A stretch of DNA of 64,000 bases from JALYXV01 sp963791545. Lineage in GTDB: Bacteria > Actinomycetota > Acidimicrobiia > Acidimicrobiales > Palsa-688. The stretch is taken from NCBI GenBank assembly GCA_963791545.1, contig CAWBSR010000018.1, positions 124,001-188,000 of the forward strand, written 5' to 3'. The position numbers and the translations under genes were made by a program. This document shows, in pieces, positions 1 through 10,254 of the stretch (position 1 is its first letter; every line of letters begins with the position of its first letter). Under the pieces are notes generated by a model. The model worked only from the letters and a program-made list of their open reading frames with translations. It was not told the DNA's origin and ran no database searches.

Positions 1-35
1 CGACGGCGCCCGTCGGGCAACAAAATGGAATCGTC

Positions 36-656
36 TTAACCGCTCGTGACCTCTCGGTTGGCGATGAGGAGTTGGGCGAACTGGCCCGCCATGGCGCCAT
101 AGTCGGGGCCTCGGGGATCCACCGACGTCTGGAGCACGACACCTTCGGCAACCGCCAGCAAGAGGCCGGCCATGGCCCGGGGATCAACCCAGCCCGGCAG
201 CATCCCCTCGCCCTGCTGGTCGGCCATCTGGTCGGCCAGGGCATTGCGGACCCGGGTGAACAGCTTCTCGATCCGGTCGCGTACCAAGGGCATCCGTCGC
301 GCCTCGAGCAGCACCTCCAGGTACACCGGGGCGTCGCGGCCGGAGCGAACATAGGCTTGCTGGAGGAGGCTCACGGCCGTGAGAACCCGTAGCACCGGGT
401 CCCCGGCGGGCTCCTGGAGGGCCTCCATGGCGGGAAGGATGAGCCGTTCGACGGCGCCCCCGATCGCCTCGGCCAGTAGGGCGTCCTTGGATTCGAAGTA
501 GTACGTGATGGCACCGAGGTTGGCTCCCGCGGCACTCGTTATGGCCCGCGAGGTGGCGCCCGCCAGGCCTTCCTCGGTCACGCAGCACCAGGCTGCTTCG
601 AGCAGGCGTTGCCGCGTGTCGGGGGCCACGCCGATCACCCTAGTTTGTTCTTTCAC
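36..656 (-). CDS. TetR/AcrR family transcriptional regulator
   Basis: A 206-residue DNA-binding repressor-type protein. The N-terminal TetR helix-turn-helix lies at about residues 15-60, with the recognition part around SRAITSAAGANLGAITYYF. The rest is a divergent ligand-binding, dimerisation region, as usual for the family, and the length is typical. The start is a GTG at 656-654. It abuts a 6-bp-arm palindrome (657-672) that also covers the start region of the divergent epimerase gene, so the regulator probably controls itself and that neighbour (inference). The ligand cannot be read from the sequence. Whether it also controls the pyrimidine operon that starts at 1643 is unknown. Confidence 0.9.
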   Translation of the reverse strand: MKEQTRVIGVAPDTRQRLLEAAWCCVTEEGLAGATSRAITSAAGANLGAITYYFESKDALLAEAIGGAVERLILPAMEALQEPAGDPVLRVLTAVSLLQQAYVRSGRDAPVYLEVLLEARRMPLVRDRIEKLFTRVRNALADQMADQQGEGMLPGWVDPRAMAGLLLAVAEGVVLQTSVDPRGPDYGAMAGQFAQLLIANREVTSG

Positions 657-672
657 TCATACGTATGTATGA
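657..672. promoter_or_regulatory. Operator-like palindrome between tetR and epimerase gene
   Basis: TCATACGTATGTATGA has perfect 6-bp arms (TCATAC/GTATGA) around a 4-bp centre. It sits directly next to the GTG start of the TetR gene and reaches into the start region of the divergent gene. Size and place fit a TetR-dimer site. Binding is inferred, not shown. Confidence 0.6.
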
Positions 673-680
673 TATCGGCA

Positions 681-1571
681 ATGGAAATCGCCATCACGGG
701 TTCCAGCGGTCTGATCGGTACCGCACTGCGAGGCGAGCTGGTCGCGGCCGGGCATCGGGTGGTACCCGTGACCAGACGGGGCAACGAGGGAATCCACTGG
801 GACCCGGCCCGCCAGGAAATCGACGCGGCATCCCTGGAGGGGATGGACGCCGTAGTCCATCTGGCCGGTGAGGGCATCGCCGACCATCGGTGGACCGACG
901 AGCAGAAGGGACTCATCCTGAGGAGCCGGGTGGAGGGCACCACCCTGCTGGCCAAGACCCTGGCCGGTCTGACCCGTCCCCCGAAGGCGCTGCTGAGCGG
1001 CTCCGCCATCGGCTACTACGGCGACCGGGGCGACGAAGCCGTGGTCGAGTCCTCGGCCCGAGGAACCGGCTTTCTCGCCGACGTCGCCGCCCAGTGGGAG
1101 GCCAGCACGGCGCCCGCGGAAGCAGCCGGCATCCAGGTGGTCCACCTCCGCACCGGGATCGTGCTGGCGCGCCAGGGGGGCGTGCTCAAGAAGATGCTCC
1201 CGCTCTACAAGCTGGGCTTGGGGGGGAAGCTGGGTTCCGGCCAGCAGTACATGAGCTGGATCAGCCTCGCCGACGAGATCGGCATCATCGCCTGGTTGCT
1301 TCAGCCAGAGCACCGGCGGGCAGGTCCGGTGAATCTCACCGCACCCAACCCGGTTACCAACGCCGAGTTCAACGAGGCCGTGGGCCGCGCCCTGCACCGG
1401 CCCAAGTTCCTGTCGGTGCCCAAATTCGGCCCCAAGCTCCTCCTCGGCGGCCAGCTGGCCGCCGAGCTGCTGTTCGAGGGGGCCCGGGTCCTCCCCGAGG
1501 CGATCCAAACCAGCGGCTACCAGTTTGCCCATCCAACGATCGAAAAGGCCTTGAAGGATCTCCTCGCCTGA
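681..1571 (+). CDS. TIGR01777/SDR39U1-type NAD(P)-dependent epimerase
   Basis: About 296 residues, an extended short-chain dehydrogenase of the SDR39U1 (YfcH-like) group. The Rossmann motif GSSGLIG is at residues 7-13, VVHLAGEGI follows near residue 60, and SGSAIGYYG carries the catalytic Tyr. The C-terminal part (around PVNLTAPNPVTNAEF and onward) fits the DUF1731 domain of this family. The substrate is not known for most members. The start is set at ATG 681 because the fold begins at MEIAITG. An in-frame ATG at 669 is possible but lies inside the palindrome shared with the divergent tetR gene. Confidence 0.88.
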   Translation: MEIAITGSSGLIGTALRGELVAAGHRVVPVTRRGNEGIHWDPARQEIDAASLEGMDAVVHLAGEGIADHRWTDEQKGLILRSRVEGTTLLAKTLAGLTRPPKALLSGSAIGYYGDRGDEAVVESSARGTGFLADVAAQWEASTAPAEAAGIQVVHLRTGIVLARQGGVLKKMLPLYKLGLGGKLGSGQQYMSWISLADEIGIIAWLLQPEHRRAGPVNLTAPNPVTNAEFNEAVGRALHRPKFLSVPKFGPKLLLGGQLAAELLFEGARVLPEAIQTSGYQFAHPTIEKALKDLLA

Positions 1572-1642
1572 CGGCATCGGCCCGGACATGGTCCTACCAT
1601 TGGTCCGAACCGAAGATCCGCAGCAGAATGAGGAGGGGGCCT

Positions 1643-2482
1643 ATGAGCCGGTCAATCCGTGCCGCGCTGGTCCAGACGACCTGGACCGGCGACAAGGAGA
1701 CCATGATCAAGGCGCACGAGGAGTACGCCCACGAGGCGGCCGCCCAGGGCGCCCAGGTGATCTGCTTCCAGGAGCTGTTCTACGGCCCCTATTTCTGCCA
1801 GGTCCAAGATGCCGCCTACTTCTCCTATGCGGAGTCGGTCCCGGGGCCGACCACGGAGCGCTTTTGTGCCCTGGCCCGGGAGCTCAACATGGTCATGATC
1901 CTCCCGATGTACGAGCAGGAGCAGCCCGGGGTGCTCTACAACACCGCCGCGGTGGTCGACGCCGACGGCACCTACCTGGGCAAGTACCGCAAGACCCACC
2001 TACCCCAGGTCAAGGGCTTCTGGGAGAAGTTTTACTTCCGGCCCGGCAATCTGGGCTTTCCGGTCTTCGACACCGCAGTGGGCAAGGTCGGCGTCTACAT
2101 CTGCTACGACCGGCACTTTCCCGAAGGTTGGCGGGCCCTGGGCCTCAACGGGGCGGAAGTCGTGTTCAATCCCTCGGCCACCAGCCGCGGCCTGTCCGCC
2201 TACCTCTGGAAGCTGGAGCAGCCCGCCTCGGCGGTGGCCAACGAATACTTCATCGGGGCCATCAATAGGGTCGGCATCGAGGACCTGGGCGACGACGACT
2301 TCTACGGGACCTCCTACTTCGTGGACCCTGAGGGGAAGTTCGTGGGCGACCCCGCCGACGCCCATGAAGCAGAGCTGGTCGTCCGGGACCTCGATATGGA
2401 CCTGCTCGGAGAGGTCCGGGCCCGGTGGGCCTTCTACCGCGACCGCCGGCCCGACGCCTACGGCGACCTGACCCGGCCCTGA
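1643..2482 (+). CDS. Beta-ureidopropionase / N-carbamoyl amidase (nitrilase family)
   Basis: A 279-residue carbon-nitrogen hydrolase that should cleave an N-carbamoyl group, most likely N-carbamoyl-beta-alanine to beta-alanine, CO2 and ammonia. The nitrilase triad is visible: Glu44 in CFQELFYGPYF, Lys117 in KYRKTHLP, and Cys154 in YICYDRHFPE. Length is typical of bacterial N-carbamoyl amidases. A strong Shine-Dalgarno AGGAGG lies just before ATG 1643. It is the first gene of a run that includes dihydropyrimidinase, a class III aminotransferase and mmsA, which supports the pyrimidine-degradation role. N-carbamoylputrescine amidase is a close relative, but the neighbours argue against it. Confidence 0.88.
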   Translation: MSRSIRAALVQTTWTGDKETMIKAHEEYAHEAAAQGAQVICFQELFYGPYFCQVQDAAYFSYAESVPGPTTERFCALARELNMVMILPMYEQEQPGVLYNTAAVVDADGTYLGKYRKTHLPQVKGFWEKFYFRPGNLGFPVFDTAVGKVGVYICYDRHFPEGWRALGLNGAEVVFNPSATSRGLSAYLWKLEQPASAVANEYFIGAINRVGIEDLGDDDFYGTSYFVDPEGKFVGDPADAHEAELVVRDLDMDLLGEVRARWAFYRDRRPDAYGDLTRP

Positions 2483-2485
2483 CCG

Positions 2486-3784
2486 GTGGCAGCCGACCAC
2501 AACGACCTCGCCGCCCGACACCGGGCCGTCCTGCCCAACTGGATGGCGCTGTACTACGCCCAGCCGGTGGAGCTGGTCCGGGGTGAGGGCCGCCATGTCT
2601 GGGACGCCGAGGGCGTGCGGTACCTCGATTTCTTCGGCGGCATCCTCACCACCATCAGTGGCCATGCCGTCGCCGAGGTGGTCGAGGCCATCCGCCACCA
2701 GGCGGGTCAGCTGCTGCACGCCTCGACGCTGTATTTGTCGCGGTCCATGGTCGAACTGGCGGAGCGGATCGGGGAGTTGTCGGGGATACCCGACGCCAAG
2801 GTGTTCTTCACCCCGTCGGGGTCCGAGGCCAACGACGCCGCCCTCCTCCTCGCCACCTGCTACCGCCAGTCCAACCAGGTGCTGGCGCTGCGCAACAGTT
2901 ACCACGGGCGCTCCTTCAGCACCATCGCCATCACCGGCAACCGCTTCTGGTCCCCGACCTCGCTGTCGGGCCTGAGCGTCGCCTACGTCCACGGCGGCTA
3001 CCGGCTGCGCTCGCCCTATCGTGACCTCGACGACGCCGCCTACACCGCCGCCTGCGTCCGGGACCTCCGCGACGTGCTCGACATGTGCACCTCGGGCGAC
3101 GTGGCGTGCATGATCGCGGAGCCCATTCAGGGGGTGGGCGGCTTCTGCGTTCCCCCCGACGGGTTCTTCGGCGCCATGAAGGAGGTGCTGGACACCAGGG
3201 GAATCCTCTTCGTGTCCGACGAGGTGCAGACCGGCTGGGGCCGCACCGGCGAACACTTTTGGGGCTACGAGGCCCATGGGATGGTTCCCGACCTGCTCAC
3301 CTTCGCCAAAGGGGTGGGCAACGGGCTCTCGCTCGGTGGTGTCGTCGCCCGGGCCGAGATCATGGACTGCCTGACGGCCAACTCCATCTCCACCTTCGGC
3401 GGCAACCCGCTGGCCACCGCGGGGGCCCAGGCCAATCTCGACTACCTCCTGTCCCATGACCTGCAGGGCAATGCCCTGAAGATGGGCCACCTGTTCATGG
3501 AACGCCTCCGGCCCCTGACCGAGCGGCACCCCTACCTGGCCGAGGTCAGGGGCAAAGGACTGATGCTGGCCATCGAGACATGCCACCCCGGTACCGACCT
3601 CAGGCCGTGGCCGGAAGCCGCCACCGCCCTCATGGAGGCATGCCGGGCCCGGGGGCTGCTGGTCGGCAAGGGCGGCCTGTACGGCAACACGCTGCGTATC
3701 GCGCCGCCGCTGTCGCTCACCGCGGCCGAAGCCAACGAAGGACTGGACATCATCGAAGCGGCCATCGAGGAGGTCAGCCCGTGA
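2486..3784 (+). CDS. Class III aminotransferase (AGXT2 / beta-alanine type)
   Basis: A 432-residue PLP enzyme. SGSEANDAALLLA (about 111-123) binds the cofactor phosphate, Asp245 in SDEVQTGWGR contacts the pyridine ring, and Lys275 in TFAKGVGNG is the Schiff-base lysine. In this operon the likely substrate is beta-alanine or 3-aminoisobutyrate from the preceding amidase, giving malonate or methylmalonate semialdehyde for the downstream dehydrogenase (inference). GTG at 2486 is the start, 3 nt after the previous stop, and its own stop overlaps the next start as GTGA. Confidence 0.88.
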   Translation: MAADHNDLAARHRAVLPNWMALYYAQPVELVRGEGRHVWDAEGVRYLDFFGGILTTISGHAVAEVVEAIRHQAGQLLHASTLYLSRSMVELAERIGELSGIPDAKVFFTPSGSEANDAALLLATCYRQSNQVLALRNSYHGRSFSTIAITGNRFWSPTSLSGLSVAYVHGGYRLRSPYRDLDDAAYTAACVRDLRDVLDMCTSGDVACMIAEPIQGVGGFCVPPDGFFGAMKEVLDTRGILFVSDEVQTGWGRTGEHFWGYEAHGMVPDLLTFAKGVGNGLSLGGVVARAEIMDCLTANSISTFGGNPLATAGAQANLDYLLSHDLQGNALKMGHLFMERLRPLTERHPYLAEVRGKGLMLAIETCHPGTDLRPWPEAATALMEACRARGLLVGKGGLYGNTLRIAPPLSLTAAEANEGLDIIEAAIEEVSP

Positions 3785-5211
3785 CCAGCACGACCAACCG
3801 CACCATCCTGATCCGCAACGGCACCGTGGTTTCGTCCACCGGGGCCAGTCCCATGGACGTCCTGATAGACGGGGAGACGATCGCGGCTCTGTACGCCCCG
3901 GGCGCCACCCAGGCCCAAGCCATCCAAGCCGACCGGGAATTCGACGCCACGGGTAAGTACGTGATCCCCGGCGGCATCGACGTCCACACCCACATGGAGA
4001 TGCCCTTCGGGGGCACCATGTCGGCGGACACCTTCGAGACCGGGACCCGCGCCGCCGCCTGGGGGGGCACGACCACCATCGTCGATTTCGCCACCCACCA
4101 CACCGGGGAGCGGGTCCAAGACATCCTCGCCCAGTGGCACGCCAAGGCGGAGGGCAACTGCGCCATCGACTACGGCTTCCACCAGATCATCGGCGGCGTG
4201 GACGACGACGCCTTGAAGGCCATGGACGAGTTGGTGGCCCACGAGGGCGTGACCAGCTTCAAGCTGTTCATGGCCTATCCCGGCGTGTTCTACTCCGACG
4301 ACGGCCAGATCCTGAGGGCCATGCAGAAGGCGGCCGACATCGGCGCCATGATCATGATGCACGCCGAGAACGGCATCGCCATCGACATCCTGGCCGCCCA
4401 GATGGTGAGCATGGGCAAGACCGAGCCGGTGTATCACGGCCTCAGCCGGCCATCGGTCCTGGAAGGTGAGGCCACCCACCGGGCCTGTGTGCTGGCCGGC
4501 GTGGCGGGCAACGTCCCGCTCTACATCGTGCACATGTCGGCGTCGGAGGCCCTCGAGGCGGTGGCTGCCGCCCGCCACACCGGGGCCAACGTCTTCGCCG
4601 AGACGTGCCCCCAGTACCTATACCTGACGCTGGAGGAGACGCTGGGCAAGCCGGGTTTCCAGGGTGCCAAATGGGTGTGCTCCCCGCCGGTGCGCACCGG
4701 CCACGCCCACCACCAGGCCGACCTCTGGAAGGGCCTGCGGACCAACGAACTGGCCGTGGTGAGCACCGACCACTGCCCGTTCTGTTACAAGGAGCAAAAG
4801 GAGATCGGGCTCGGGAACTTCACCAAGATCCCCAACGGGATGGGCTCGGTGGAGCACCGCATGGACCTGATCTACCAGGGCGTGGTCACGGGCCAGCTGA
4901 GCCTCAACCGCTGGGTCGAGACGTGCTCGGTCACCCCGGCCCGGATGTTCGGCTTGTATCCCAAGAAGGGGGCCATCGCCCCGGGCAGCGATGCCGACGT
5001 CGTCATCTACGACCCCGATTCCCGTCACACCCTTAGTGTTGAATCTCATCACATGAACATCGACTATTCCGCATGGGAGGGGATGACGGTTGCCGGCAAG
5101 GCGTCGACGGTCATCTCCCGGGGCCAGGTGATCATCGACCAGGATCAATACCTGGGCCACAAGGGTCACGGGAAGTTCCAGAAGCGGGGCCTCTCGCAGT
5201 ACCTCACCTGA
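3781..5211 (+). CDS. hydA: Dihydropyrimidinase (D-hydantoinase)
   Basis: A 476-residue amidohydrolase that opens dihydrouracil, dihydrothymine or hydantoins to N-carbamoyl amino acids. Metal ligands are visible: His69 and His71 in GIDVHTHMEMPFGG, the lysine to be carboxylated at 161 in TSFKLFMAYPG, His194 in MMHAENG, a His in YIVHMSA, and the Asp in VSTDHCPF. Its product feeds the amidase encoded at 1643. GTG 3781 overlaps the aminotransferase stop, and its TGA overlaps the next ATG, so the genes are translationally coupled. Allantoinase and dihydroorotase are less likely because of the KLFMAYPG signature and the neighbours. Confidence 0.92.
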   Translation: MTSTTNRTILIRNGTVVSSTGASPMDVLIDGETIAALYAPGATQAQAIQADREFDATGKYVIPGGIDVHTHMEMPFGGTMSADTFETGTRAAAWGGTTTIVDFATHHTGERVQDILAQWHAKAEGNCAIDYGFHQIIGGVDDDALKAMDELVAHEGVTSFKLFMAYPGVFYSDDGQILRAMQKAADIGAMIMMHAENGIAIDILAAQMVSMGKTEPVYHGLSRPSVLEGEATHRACVLAGVAGNVPLYIVHMSASEALEAVAAARHTGANVFAETCPQYLYLTLEETLGKPGFQGAKWVCSPPVRTGHAHHQADLWKGLRTNELAVVSTDHCPFCYKEQKEIGLGNFTKIPNGMGSVEHRMDLIYQGVVTGQLSLNRWVETCSVTPARMFGLYPKKGAIAPGSDADVVIYDPDSRHTLSVESHHMNIDYSAWEGMTVAGKASTVISRGQVIIDQDQYLGHKGHGKFQKRGLSQYLT

Positions 5212-6038
5212 TGGCGCGGGTGCCCTTGAGTATCCACATCAACGATCCCGCCGGAACTCAGGTGGATGGCCCCGAGGGCCTGTCGTTGCACATCGCCGAG
5301 GTGTCCCACGATGCCACCAGGACCCTCCTGCGGGGCGAACTGTACGGCGCCGGCTCGCTCCAACCCGGCGACCGCGTGGTGGCAGGCGGGTTGCTGCTCG
5401 AGGTGCGGCTGGTGCTGCAGATCGACGCGCCCGATGACATTTGTGACGTCGCCATCGTGCTGGAGGCGGGGTTGCCCCTCGATGGCTGCCTGGGCACCAC
5501 GGTGACCTTCCGCCGCGCACCCCCGCCCGGCGTCCTGGCCCTTACCGCCGACGGGCGAGCGGTGCCCGAGCACGTCAACGTGCTGGTCGGTTACTCAACC
5601 TCCAGCCTGGCCATGGGCGTGCGCTTCGGTGTCCTCGTCTTCGACGGCCTGAAGGTGGGGCTGGTCGACCACCATGGCTCCCTCCTGCTGGAAGGCACGG
5701 GTCCCGAACTGGCCGTTGCCCCGGTTGGGGGGACCCGCCTGTGCCTCACCCGGCGCGGCGGTGGCTCCGTCGATCTGGTGGGGCCGGAATCGGGCTGGGC
5801 GACCCGCCCACCCGCCCCCGACCTGATCGCCCGGTACCGGGCTCTGGTCGTGCCCGACTCCGATCTCGAGGCCCTGTCCCGATGGGCAGGCCGATCTCCC
5901 GTGGCCAACGCCATGACGGCGGTGACCGAGCCCCCTTCCTCCCCGGCCGCCCCGAGCACCGACGCCATCCGCCAGCAGCTCGTGTGGCGGGGAGTCCTGG
6001 TGACCATGATGGCGGCCCGCGGAGTCCGGATGGCGTGA
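5211..6038 (+). CDS. Unrecognised soluble protein in the pyrimidine-degradation operon
   Basis: I do not recognise this 275-residue protein. It has no signal peptide or clear membrane segment. Its first half is rich in short beta-strand-like stretches (LSLHIAEVSHDATRTLLRGE, GDRVVAGGLLLEVRLVLQI), and the middle has a glycine-rich part around STSSLAMGVRFGVLVFDG. One pair of cysteines lies near DDICDVAIVLEAGLPLDGC. ATG 5211 overlaps the dihydropyrimidinase stop (TGATG), and mmsA follows after 20 nt, so it is firmly part of the operon. A role in the same catabolism, or in sensing or carrying an intermediate, is only inference. Confidence 0.8.
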   Translation: MARVPLSIHINDPAGTQVDGPEGLSLHIAEVSHDATRTLLRGELYGAGSLQPGDRVVAGGLLLEVRLVLQIDAPDDICDVAIVLEAGLPLDGCLGTTVTFRRAPPPGVLALTADGRAVPEHVNVLVGYSTSSLAMGVRFGVLVFDGLKVGLVDHHGSLLLEGTGPELAVAPVGGTRLCLTRRGGGSVDLVGPESGWATRPPAPDLIARYRALVVPDSDLEALSRWAGRSPVANAMTAVTEPPSSPAAPSTDAIRQQLVWRGVLVTMMAARGVRMA

Positions 6039-6058
6039 AGGATGTAGAACGGAGCACC

Positions 6059-7549
<1,491 letters not shown>

Positions 7550-7560
7550 CAACCCCGGTT

Positions 7561-8586
7561 ATGGACATCGGCGTCGTCCTGCAGACCAATCCGCCCGCGG
7601 CCCAGGTCGTGGAGCTGGCCCGCCAGGCGGAGCTGTACGGGTGCAGCCACGTCTGGACCTTTGACTCCCACCTGCTGTGGGAGGAGCCGTTCGTCATCTA
7701 CAGCCAGATCCTGGCCGCCACCCGCAAGGTCACCGTCGGGCCCATGGTGACCAACCCCGCCACCCGGGACTGGACGGTGACGGCGTCGCTGTTCGCCACC
7801 TTGAACGAGATGTTCGGCAACCGCACCGTCTGCGGTATCGGCCGGGGCGACTCGGCGGTTCGGGTCACCAACGGCAGCCCCACCTCGCTGGCCACCCTCC
7901 GCGAGTCCATCGAGGTGATCAGAGAGCTGGCCAACGGGCGCTCGGTGGAGTACAAGGGTTCGACGCTGCGCCTCCCGTGGGGAATCAATAGCCGCCTGCC
8001 GGTCTGGGTGGCGGGTTACGGCCCCAAGGCGCTGCGCCTGGCGGGCGAGGTGGGGGATGGTTTCATCCTGCAGTTGGCCGACCCCGACGTGGTGGCGTGG
8101 ACGGTGGCCACGGTGCGCCAGGCGGCGGCCCGGGCGGGCCGGGACCCGGCTTCGGTGACCATCTGCGTGGCCGCCCCCGCCTACGTCGGGCCGGCCGGCG
8201 ACCTCGGGCACATGCGCGACCAGTGCCGGTGGTTCGGCGGCATGGTCGGCAACCACGTGGCGGAACTGGTCACCCGCTACGGCGCCGACGGCAGCGCCGT
8301 GCCCGCCGCCCTGACCGACTACATCAAGGGGCGTCAGGGCTATGACTACAACGAGCACGGCCGGGCCGGCAACGTCCACACCAGCTTCGTGCCCGACGAG
8401 ATCATCGACCGCTTCTGCATCCTCGGGCCGGTCGGCCATCACCTCGAACGGCTGGCCCAGTTGCGGTCACTGGGGGTGGACCAGTTCGCCATCTACCTGC
8501 AACATGATGGGAAAATGGGGACGCTGCAGGCGTACGGGGAACACATTGTGGGGTCGGTGGCCACCCAGCTGACCGCCCGGTCCTAG
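7561..8586 (+). CDS. LLM-class F420-type oxidoreductase (Mer-like)
   Basis: A 341-residue luciferase-like TIM-barrel protein, close in style to F420-dependent methylenetetrahydromethanopterin reductase-like enzymes. Seen features are an N-terminal strand DIGVVLQTNPPAAQVVELA, FDSHLLWEEPF, the barrel motifs GPMVTNPATRDWTVTAS and CGIGRGDSAVR, and PVWVAGYGPKALRLAGEVGDG, which matches the phosphate-binding region of the family. It sits between mmsA and the importer genes. No flavin/iron-sulfur dihydropyrimidine dehydrogenase is in the operon, so it may supply the missing redox step (inference). The cofactor could be FMN instead. Confidence 0.85.
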   Translation: MDIGVVLQTNPPAAQVVELARQAELYGCSHVWTFDSHLLWEEPFVIYSQILAATRKVTVGPMVTNPATRDWTVTASLFATLNEMFGNRTVCGIGRGDSAVRVTNGSPTSLATLRESIEVIRELANGRSVEYKGSTLRLPWGINSRLPVWVAGYGPKALRLAGEVGDGFILQLADPDVVAWTVATVRQAAARAGRDPASVTICVAAPAYVGPAGDLGHMRDQCRWFGGMVGNHVAELVTRYGADGSAVPAALTDYIKGRQGYDYNEHGRAGNVHTSFVPDEIIDRFCILGPVGHHLERLAQLRSLGVDQFAIYLQHDGKMGTLQAYGEHIVGSVATQLTARS

Positions 8587-8611
8587 GTCACACCGGGACC
8601 GGGCTTTCGAG

Positions 8612-9487
8612 ATGGTGGCACGCCGGGCTCGCCGGGCCGTACTGTTCCTCCTGGCCTTAGTGCTGCTGGCGGCGCTCTGGGAGGGCTACAAATGGTTCGG
8701 CCAGGCGGTCGGCAACCAGGTCCTCGGGTGGCGGCTCCCGGCCCGCAGCGACAACGGCTCCATGCCCCACGTCTGGGATATGGTGCGCCGCTTCGGCCAG
8801 CCCGAGCGGCGGGGGACCAGCCACACCATCGGCGCCGCGGTGGCGGCCGGGGCCTGGTTCACCTTCCGGGTCGCCATGGCGGGCTTCGCGGTCGGGGTGG
8901 TGGTGGGCCTGGCGCTGGCCATCGTCATGCAGCGCTTCCGGGTGGCCGAGCGGGGCCTGCTGCCCTACGTGGTGCTCTCCCAGACCGTCCCCCTGGTGGC
9001 CCTGGCGCCGTTGGTGGTCGGCTGGGGGGGCAACCTGACCCTGTTCGGCGTCCACTGGCGGCTGTGGATGTCGGTGGCCGCCATCGCCTCCTACCTGGCC
9101 TTCTTCCCCGTGGCGGTGGGCGGGCTGCGAGGCCTCCAGGCGCCGGGAGCCGAAGCGGTCGAGCTGATGGACTCCTATGCTGCGTCATGGCGCCAGACGC
9201 TGTTGAAGCTTCGCTTACCGGCATCTGTCCCCTATCTCGTCCCTGCCCTCAAGCTGGCGTCGGCCTCGGCGGTAGTCGGGGCGGTGGTGGCGGAGATCTC
9301 CACGGGCACCAAGGGCGGCATCGGGCGGCTCATCATTGAGTACTCCCGCGAGGCCACATCGGATCCGGCCAAGGTCTACACGGCCATGATCGGGGCGGCC
9401 GCGCTGGGCCTGGCGGTCGCGGGCCTGGTAGGACTCCTGGACCTGGTGATGATGCGCCACCGGCCGCCCGCCGCGGAGGCGGTATGA
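8612..9487 (+). CDS. ABC transporter permease (NMT1/THI5-associated type)
   Basis: A 291-residue inner-membrane permease of the binding-protein-dependent family. It has one N-terminal membrane segment (AVLFLLALVLLAALWEGY) and several more later, including FRVAMAGFAVGVVVGLALAI. The EAA-type cytoplasmic loop that contacts the ATPase is at AVELMDSYAASWRQTLLKLR. The stop overlaps the ATPase start (ATGA). Together with the second permease, ATPase and lipoprotein downstream it forms one importer, presumably for the pyrimidine or ureide degraded by the upstream enzymes. Confidence 0.87.
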   Translation: MVARRARRAVLFLLALVLLAALWEGYKWFGQAVGNQVLGWRLPARSDNGSMPHVWDMVRRFGQPERRGTSHTIGAAVAAGAWFTFRVAMAGFAVGVVVGLALAIVMQRFRVAERGLLPYVVLSQTVPLVALAPLVVGWGGNLTLFGVHWRLWMSVAAIASYLAFFPVAVGGLRGLQAPGAEAVELMDSYAASWRQTLLKLRLPASVPYLVPALKLASASAVVGAVVAEISTGTKGGIGRLIIEYSREATSDPAKVYTAMIGAAALGLAVAGLVGLLDLVMMRHRPPAAEAV

Positions 9488-10254
9488 GCCAAGCTGCGGT
9501 TTTGCTGGCCGGTGTCGCCAAGACCTTCAACCCGGGCAAGCCCGGGCAGGTGGCGGCCCTGACCGGTATCGACCTGGAGATCGGGCGGGGCCAGTTCATC
9601 TCGCTGATCGGCCCCTCAGGATGCGGCAAGAGCACCCTGCTGCGGCTCATCGCCAACCTCACCGATCCCACCGCCGGGAAGGTGGTGGTCAACGGCAAGA
9701 CGCCCCGCCAAGCCCGCCTCGACCAGGACTATGGCATGGCCTTCCAGCAATCGGGGCTGTTCGAGTGGCGGAACGTGGTCAAGAACATCGAGCTGCCTCT
9801 GGAACTGCGGGGATGGGACCGCCCCAGGCGCCAGGCCCGTACCGTGGAGATGCTGAAGCTGGTCAAGCTGGAGGACTTCGCCCAGCACCACCCGTGGGAG
9901 CTCTCGGGCGGCATGCAGCAACGGGTCGCGATCGCCAGGGCGCTGGCCTTCCACCCCCCGCTGTTGCTCATGGACGAGCCTTTCGGGGCCTTGGACGAGA
10001 TGACCCGGGAACACATGCAGGCCGAGCTGCACCGCATCTGTGGCGAGACCGCGACCACGGCGGTGTTCGTGACCCACTCCATCCCCGAAGCGGTGTTCCT
10101 CTCCGACCGGGTGGTCGTGCTGTCGCCCCGGCCGGGGCGCATCGTCAGCGTGGTCGACGTCGATCTCGGCGCCCGCGACGACGAGACCCGCGAGACGCCG
10201 GAGTTCTTCAAGAAGATCACCGAGGTGCGCGAGGCGCTGCGGGGCTCGTCGTGA
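9484..10254 (+). CDS. ABC transporter ATP-binding protein (nitrate/taurine/NMT1 type)
   Basis: A 256-residue ATPase with Walker A GPSGCGKST at 43-51, Q-loop near AFQQSGLFEW, signature LSGGMQQR at 140-147, Walker B LLLMDEP at 160-166, and a switch His in FVTHSIPEA. The sequence style matches the SsuB/TauB/ThiZ group that pairs with NMT1-like binding proteins. It overlaps both flanking permease genes by 4 nt (ATGA at the start, GTGA at the end). It should power import from the cytoplasmic face. Confidence 0.93.
   Translation: MSQAAVLLAGVAKTFNPGKPGQVAALTGIDLEIGRGQFISLIGPSGCGKSTLLRLIANLTDPTAGKVVVNGKTPRQARLDQDYGMAFQQSGLFEWRNVVKNIELPLELRGWDRPRRQARTVEMLKLVKLEDFAQHHPWELSGGMQQRVAIARALAFHPPLLLMDEPFGALDEMTREHMQAELHRICGETATTAVFVTHSIPEAVFLSDRVVVLSPRPGRIVSVVDVDLGARDDETRETPEFFKKITEVREALRGSS

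Noticed and set aside
2000..3586. Long open frame on the minus strand opposite the amidase and aminotransferase genes
   Set aside because: Its residue make-up is the usual mirror of high-GC coding DNA, and the plus-strand genes have clear motifs. The same holds for other long antisense frames such as 74% of the strand opposite pilB, the kinase and metK.
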